DNA of 64,000 bases from assembly GCF_028389875.1 (NCBI RefSeq), contig NC_084663.1, positions 93,129,765 to 93,193,764 on the forward strand, in the 5' to 3' direction. Below, piece after piece: positions 59,301-64,000 of this stretch (within the stretch, counting starts at the first letter, position 1; the number at the start of each line of letters is the position of its first letter). The position numbers were made by a program, and so were the translations under genes. The notes under the pieces were generated by a model. That model worked only from the letters and a program-made list of their open reading frames with translations. It did no database searches and had not been told where the DNA came from. The stretch is from Rhea pennata. Its lineage: Eukaryota > Chordata > Aves > Rheiformes > Rheidae.

Positions 59301-62300
59301 GAGAAATACAGAATGAGGAAGATGATGTTAAGTAATAGTGGGAGTCTGTTACCAGTCAGTATATTTTTTTTCCTGTAGAATCTAATCATCTTCCGGACCT
59401 ATTTTTAGAGTAAAATAACATAGGAGACTTTGACTTTCAGAATCAGAACTACGTAGGAGTTGGAGAATGTCAAAATGTGTTATCTAACTTGTTTTATCCT
59501 GGAATAACGAGTAGGACTGATAGGACCAATGTGACCACATTCAGTCATTTGAATTTCGCAAGGATAATCTTTAAAGAATTTTTAAAGAATCACAGAAGGC
59601 AGTTTTATTTTCAAATTGAGTTTGAAAATATTCAGGTTACATGTTTTGTTTTTTCTTCTTTAGGATGCCAATGGAGCACTATGGAAGCTGGATTTGACTT
59701 TTTCAAATATTGTAAGTTTATTTTCTTTTTCCTTCTCCTGATTTCTTCAATTCCCTTGCAATAACTTCATTTTAATATACTGGTTGCCTCTGCAGTGCAG
59801 TTTATTTTTTACAGAGTTAGATAGTTAAAAATTTTAGCATTGAACCAGATTTTTTTTCTTAAACAATTTGTTTACATAACCTTATTGATTATAATGATTG
59901 CACAGGATTATCAGGAGAAATTATTGATTTTTGATTCCTGAAGTTTTGGCCACAAATTCAAGATGCTTTAAAGTATGTTTGAGTTTTAGTCTCATAAATT
60001 GGAAATACAAGACACCTAAATGGAGGATATGAGTTCAAGGAGTATTAACATAACCTGTCTAGAGAGGCTGTATTTGAAACAATCATTACAGTTATTTCTA
60101 AATGACGTAAAGAACTAGAAAAACAAGATGATGAAATGTACCTTTCGTGTTTTATCAAACTAACTACAGGTAATACTGCTGTAGATGTTTTTGATTAAAG
60201 AATCAGATGACAAAGGTAAAATTACTGCATTTCATTTTTGCTCTACAACGTATTGAAGTAAGTGGGAATGCATCCTTTGATTGGAAAAAATGTTATATGT
60301 GGTAACAGACAACTGATGTTCCAGGAATTTTATGGCAAAGAGAGATGTGTGAAGCATACTATAAAAACTAACAGCAGAAATTTATGGGAAAAATCTGTAA
60401 CTCCTTGGATTGTGAAGAGATTTCCCTTGCAGTATAACCCCTAAGTGTAAGAGCATTTTCCTTGCCAATACAACAGCTTTTGTTGCAAAAGCAACAGCTT
60501 TTTCTTAAAAATGTTAACTCCAGGCTAGAAAACACTTAGAGAAAAGCACTGTCCTTTATTTTTTCATAGAAAATGCTGGATTTTAAAATAAGGTTAATGT
60601 TCCTACGTTGACTTGTTCATGATCTTGTTATGGATATATACACGGAGGGGGAAAAAAAAAAAAAAAGGAAATTGCATATAGGCACCCCAAATTTTGTTCA
60701 TGCAACCACCCCCTGTCTAGATTTTTCAGGTTCGCTGTAGGTATGGCTGATAAAACCTTTCAAGGGCTGTTCCAGAGTACAGCAGAAGTTTTGTTCTTCT
60801 GTTTTGCCTCACAGACACATGATCCAGAGTGCCTGTATACCTTTCACTCTGGAAAGATTGAAGCCATGAGTGTGTCTCCTGTCACATATCTTATGGCTAC
60901 CACTGCTCTTGACCGTAAGTACACTCTACTCTTCTTCTCTCAGCTCTTTAATTATGGTTATTTAAGAGTAATGGGAACTCCTGTTTTGGAACTACTCTGT
61001 TTTGAACTGAAATTGAGTATTTGCTCTTGTAAAGTTGCTTTCCAGACAGTTGTTATTCTATGGATCCATTCTTTAATAGTTAAGATATATTGTTAATGTT
61101 GCAAAATAATGTGTTAGGATTGCTTCATCTTGAAAGCCTTGGTTTTGATGAGAGAAATTCTTGTGGGAAGCTTTGTAAATTCTGTTTGTTCTGAATGAAT
61201 GACTGGAAAGATGAGACATTTGGTTTGAATAACAACATTTCTATTCCAGGCTCTGGATTGATAAGTGTTGTGGTTTTTGTTTTGTTAGAAATGACATGAA
61301 TTTCTAACATTGTATAAGTCATTGTGAATATTAATATTTGTGGCTTTCTTAGCAAATGAAATAGCTATAATGGTCTTAAATGCTAACATGCAATTACAGA
61401 CATTTATTTAAAATATATAAATACTGCTATTTAAGTTTTTCACATTTAGCTTTATCCTTGTTTGAAAGAGCCACAGGCCAGAACTTTAATAGTATCATTT
61501 ATGCTGCTGAGAAAATGCTACAAGGTCTTTAACAAAATTGCTTGTCAGCAGTGTCTTGTCATTTGTCTGTGTTACACCATTTACATGCACTTATAGCCTG
61601 AAGATAAACTCCTACTAGTTGAGCAAATGACATTTAGGATATATGCCAGCTGGAATGGAGTTTTATGCAGATCAATGTGTGTGTCGACTAATCTGTTAAT
61701 TTCACCTCCAGTGAAGATGGCTGTTTTTGAACACTCTCCCATTTTCATGCATTTAAATATTTCCCTCCCTAGGCAATTCCAAGCAGTAACATATCCTCTT
61801 TTCCTATGTTGTCAGTGGAGATATCCCTTAGAATATACCACTGTTCTGTGATTACTTAAGAATTTCACATAGTGGTTGGTATGGGACTTGTTATGACAAA
61901 CTTTAGCCCTTACAACTCAGGGAACGTTTAAGTTAAAGAGTAAAGAAAGCCTGTATTTTGTTCATGGGCACCATGCTAGCTGTTGTGCTCTGTAATCACC
62001 AGTCATGTCTTTCCAGATGGGTGTTTGATATTTAAAAAGAAAAATAACTTTCTGTTCAGTTTTCATTAAAAATAAATAGCAATTTCTTCATAAATCTTAA
62101 ATAGTGACACAGCAAAAAGTAAGTTTCTACTATCTCCTTTGAACACAGGATCAGTGCGTATCTATGATTTCATCAGCAAAAGGCAATTGAGTGAAATTAA
62201 GTTTAAGCAAGGAGGAACAGCACTGACATGGGCACCTCGTGTAGTAAGTTTTTGCTAGTATGTTAGTAAGAATTCGTAAAGGGTCTATGAGAAAATTGAG

Positions 62301-64000
62301 AAAGATGCTTGCATTACAAAATCTTAAAGAAGTCGTTGTTTAGGCCATACTGGAATTTACTGTAGTATGCATATGTACAGTTTGCATAGTAATATGTATT
62401 TTTAAGGTAGATGTACAGTTTGACTTTACCACTGATTGTCAGTTTTCCTATTTTATATCTTGCTGAGATTTTAAAATCAGACTTTGGTGGGCAGTCACAG
62501 GAAATCTTATTTTATAAACTAACAGCTTCTATTTAAGCCAAACAGTTATTGTCAATTAACATGAGTTGCTAAACACATTTTGAAATGACAGTCCAGGCAA
62601 TCCACAAACATTTGGAGATAAATTGTAAGAACTTGTAGCCAGAACTGATCATTTGTGGAGTGTTGAGTCTATCTCTTAGACAAATTTTCAATTTTAATTA
62701 AAATAGTGCCTAGTTATCTTCTTGAGGAAACATAGCACGCCTAGTGGGTTCATTATGCAAAAATTTATGGAGGAAAGTACTTTAGTCTAAGCCCACTGAC
62801 TTACACTGCAATTTCTTTATCTTCTTTCTTCCACTCAAAGGTAAATCCTAAAGGAGGTCTAATTGCTGTGGGGTTTGAAGATGGCGTTGTGCGTATAATT
62901 GAAGTTTATGATCCCAAAGGACTGGCCATTGTGGCAGGACGGACCAATATAGGAAAGGCAGAGATGAATCTGAAACAAGCTTTCAAACCTCACACTGCTG
63001 CAGTAACAGCCTTGGCATATGAACAAAATGGAGATGTTCTTGCTACAGGAGTATGTGTCATTTCCTTCAGTTATTTTTATCAAGCCACAATTGTAGAGAT
63101 TATTTTTATATAGATTAGGTAAAATTTATTGACTGATAACACATCATACTTACAGTATTTCTTTTGATTGCTTGTTATAGTTCTCTGTAGTACTGGGAAA
63201 AGAAAATGTTTGCACTCACCTATGTTTTCTGAAAAGAAGCAACCATGCAGTTGATACAATTCATTTTGTGAACTACTGGAGTGTTTAGTGTGAATTCTGT
63301 AATCCCCTTTGAAGATGGATTTGTTTCATTTTGTAATTAGTTTAGTAGTAGCTTGGAATTAGCAGCAGCAACTTCATTTGTACTTCAGAGATCCAGCCTT
63401 AGTATGAGGGCTACTGGGGAGCAGCAACGGTGGGGCTGCTCCGTAACATTGACTCCAAAACAAGTAAGGGCAGTGTCCTCACGGACAAGGCACCATCCCA
63501 GAGTTCCTGAGCAGCCCGAGCAGAGTGGACAGCCACCAGTTCCACCAGCATTCCAGTGATCATTAGAGAAAGGCAAGGTTACAAGTCACATCTGAGGTCA
63601 ATCCAAGAAATCCAAACTACAGTTCAGGAACAGCTGGACACAGGACTGGGATCAGGTGCACCTATGACATAACTTAGGTCAGGCCTGAGCCTGGGCCTAA
63701 GCTTAAATGGAGCTTCTGGGGCAATGGGCAGAACACGCATGAATGGAGTTTCCAAGTGAGGCCCATCAGGGCAATTAAGGCCTATGGGTGCACTCAAAAC
63801 CCTGAAGAAGGCGAATAGGATTTTTCACCATCATCAGGGAAACACAATTCTAAGTGCCCAAGGCAGGTGGAGGACTCACTTGTCTAGCCACAGATGTTTT
63901 GAAGTATGTGCATTTCGTGGAGTACCTGCAGTCTGCCATTTTTTTTTTTTTTGATAAGCTTTGATTCAGTCATCTTTCTTTTTTCTTCTCAGAGTAAAGA
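45971..64000 (+). CDS. CFAP44: Cilia and flagella associated protein 44 (WDR52), 5' part, continues past the window
   Basis: WD-repeat protein of motile cilia and sperm flagella. It acts with CFAP43 as a tether linking inner dynein arm I1 to the doublet, and its loss in humans causes multiple flagellar abnormalities. Fifteen exons were read: 45971-45986, 50778-50867, 51650-51742, 52710-52887, 53865-54027, 54817-54919, 55250-55466, 57025-57139, 57659-57823, 59113-59268, 59664-59711, 60815-60914, 62149-62243, 62841-63050, 63993-64000. All junctions are in phase and give 585 codons so far (human protein about 1850 residues). Residues 1-110 are an acidic, low-complexity N-terminus. From about 112 the sequence follows human CFAP44 closely: [67 protein letters not shown] and [14 protein letters not shown]. 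The N-terminal exons 1-3 are the least certain, and an extra 5' exon could be missing. Confidence 0.93.
47884..47970 (+). repeat. MIR-like (CORE-SINE) fragment in CFAP44 intron 1
   Basis: CCACAGATGTAAAAGCTGAG followed by CACAGTCACACAGTGGTGAG follows the MIR consensus order. Diverged and old. Confidence 0.5.
49205..49372 (+). repeat. MIR-like (CORE-SINE) copy in CFAP44 intron 1
   Basis: ATTATTATTATCACATTTTT, then ACAAGAGATAAGTGAGACAG, AGGTGAAATGGTTTATACAA and GAATTCTGGTCTCTGTACAC track the MIR order over about 165 bases. It is the best preserved of the three fragments. Confidence 0.6.
50778..50867 (+). CDS. CFAP44: CFAP44 exon 2
   Basis: Follows CCACCACCAG and ends C|GTGAGT. Encodes [20 protein letters not shown] and onward, an acidic low-complexity stretch. 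Phase fits both neighbours. Confidence 0.7.
51650..51742 (+). CDS. CFAP44: CFAP44 exon 3
   Basis: Follows CCTTTGCAG and ends C|GTGAGT. Encodes a glutamate-rich segment ending [10 protein letters not shown]. Confidence 0.8.
52710..52887 (+). CDS. CFAP44: CFAP44 exon 4
   Basis: Encodes [20 protein letters not shown] and [11 protein letters not shown], the point where strong similarity to mammalian CFAP44 begins. The donor (GAGTATCC) is weak. Confidence 0.9.
53865..54027 (+). CDS. CFAP44: CFAP44 exon 5
   Basis: Encodes [20 protein letters not shown] and [20 protein letters not shown], the first WD-type blade. Donor GTATGG. Confidence 0.95.
54817..54919 (+). CDS. CFAP44: CFAP44 exon 6
   Basis: Encodes [20 protein letters not shown] and [13 protein letters not shown]. 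Donor GTAGTG. Confidence 0.95.
55250..55466 (+). CDS. CFAP44: CFAP44 exon 7
   Basis: Encodes a full blade with [20 protein letters not shown] and ending [12 protein letters not shown] repeat lies just upstream of the acceptor (TTTTCAG). Confidence 0.96.
56594..56618. repeat. Perfect inverted repeat, 10-base arms
   Basis: CAGTGGAGGA and TCCTCCACTG are separated by five bases in CFAP44 intron 7. Part of the right arm (ACAGTCCTCCAC) is repeated directly at 56627-56638. Confidence 0.85.
57025..57139 (+). CDS. CFAP44: CFAP44 exon 8
   Basis: Encodes [20 protein letters not shown] and YVELPDGK. Acceptor GTACTCAG, donor GTAAGT. Confidence 0.96.
57659..57823 (+). CDS. CFAP44: CFAP44 exon 9
   Basis: Encodes [20 protein letters not shown] and [11 protein letters not shown]. 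Donor GTGAGT; two further in-frame donor-like sites lie in the duplication just downstream. Confidence 0.96.
57860..57913 (+). repeat. Perfect tandem duplication, two 27-base units
   Basis: Two identical adjacent units, each containing GATCAGCAGGTAAATG, start 36 bases past the CFAP44 exon 9 donor. Identity of the copies suggests a recent event. Confidence 0.92.
59113..59268 (+). CDS. CFAP44: CFAP44 exon 10
   Basis: Encodes [20 protein letters not shown] and [15 protein letters not shown], ending PIWYAQ. Donor GTAAGA. Confidence 0.96.
59664..59711 (+). CDS. CFAP44: CFAP44 exon 11 (48 bases)
   Basis: A short exon encoding [16 protein letters not shown], conserved in mammals. Acceptor TTCTTTAG, donor GTAAGT. 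Confidence 0.93.
60815..60914 (+). CDS. CFAP44: CFAP44 exon 12
   Basis: Encodes [20 protein letters not shown] and [10 protein letters not shown]. Donor GTAAGT. Confidence 0.95.
62149..62243 (+). CDS. CFAP44: CFAP44 exon 13
   Basis: Encodes [20 protein letters not shown] and [11 protein letters not shown]. Acceptor GAACACAG, donor GTAAGT. Confidence 0.95.
62841..63050 (+). CDS. CFAP44: CFAP44 exon 14
   Basis: Encodes [20 protein letters not shown] through [16 protein letters not shown], a complete WD blade. Donor GTATGT. Confidence 0.96.
63414..63785 (+). repeat. Diverged interspersed repeat, copy B (family unassigned)
   Basis: Lies in CFAP44 intron 14. It shares ordered blocks with 19795-20266 (GAGCAGCAA..GGCTGCTC, a CAAGG-rich middle, GCTTCTGGGG, CAATTAAGGCC). 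Non-coding, old, family not identified. Confidence 0.5.
63993..64000 (+). CDS. CFAP44: CFAP44 exon 15, cut by the window edge
   Basis: Only AGTAAAGA is inside the window, after a TTTTCTTCTCAG acceptor. It reads SK(D), continuing the human ATGSKDKT motif. Confidence 0.85.

Overview
This is a stretch of vertebrate nuclear DNA, and it is almost certainly avian. The coding sequence is broken into short exons with GT-AG introns, promoters sit in CpG islands, and CR1-type LINE tails are present. The deciding gene is APOV1 (apovitellenin I, apoVLDL-II), a yolk lipoprotein peptide known from egg-laying birds. Its sequence differs from chicken at many positions and lacks the chicken cysteine, so this is a bird other than chicken. 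Exon boundaries were read by hand from splice sites, codon phase and remembered orthologue sequence; no search was run.

Layout, left to right. 1-2.8 kb: intergenic, nothing recognised. 2.9-4.0 kb (+): GPR15, a single-exon chemokine-receptor-like GPCR, complete. 4.1-16.4 kb: AT-rich intergenic DNA with poly-T tracts and no supported gene. 16.4-17.1 kb: a CpG island with a 21-base G run and no gene I can attach to it. 21.2-24.6 kb (-): APOV1, three coding exons plus a probable non-coding first exon, with a perfect palindromic estrogen response element and a DR1 nuclear-receptor site upstream. 29.7-44.7 kb (-): ILDR1 (angulin-2), eight coding exons giving a complete 549-residue protein. 45.97 kb to the right edge (+): the 5' part of CFAP44 (WDR52), fifteen exons found, running off the window in exon 15.

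ILDR1 and CFAP44 are head to head, with about 1.27 kb between their start codons and a separate CpG island for each. CFAP44 has an RFX-type X-box, a ZNF143-type motif and an NRF1 palindrome just upstream of its ATG, which fits a gene for cilia and flagella. APOV1 lies downstream of ILDR1 on the same strand. The four genes do not form a pathway: GPR15 is a lymphocyte-homing receptor, APOV1 an estrogen-driven liver/yolk apolipoprotein, ILDR1 a tricellular-junction protein and CFAP44 an axonemal protein.

I found no new multi-gene system. The observations most worth following are the APOV1 control region, the ciliary promoter of CFAP44, the unassigned CpG island, and a tandem duplication beside a CFAP44 splice donor that creates in-frame cryptic donors.
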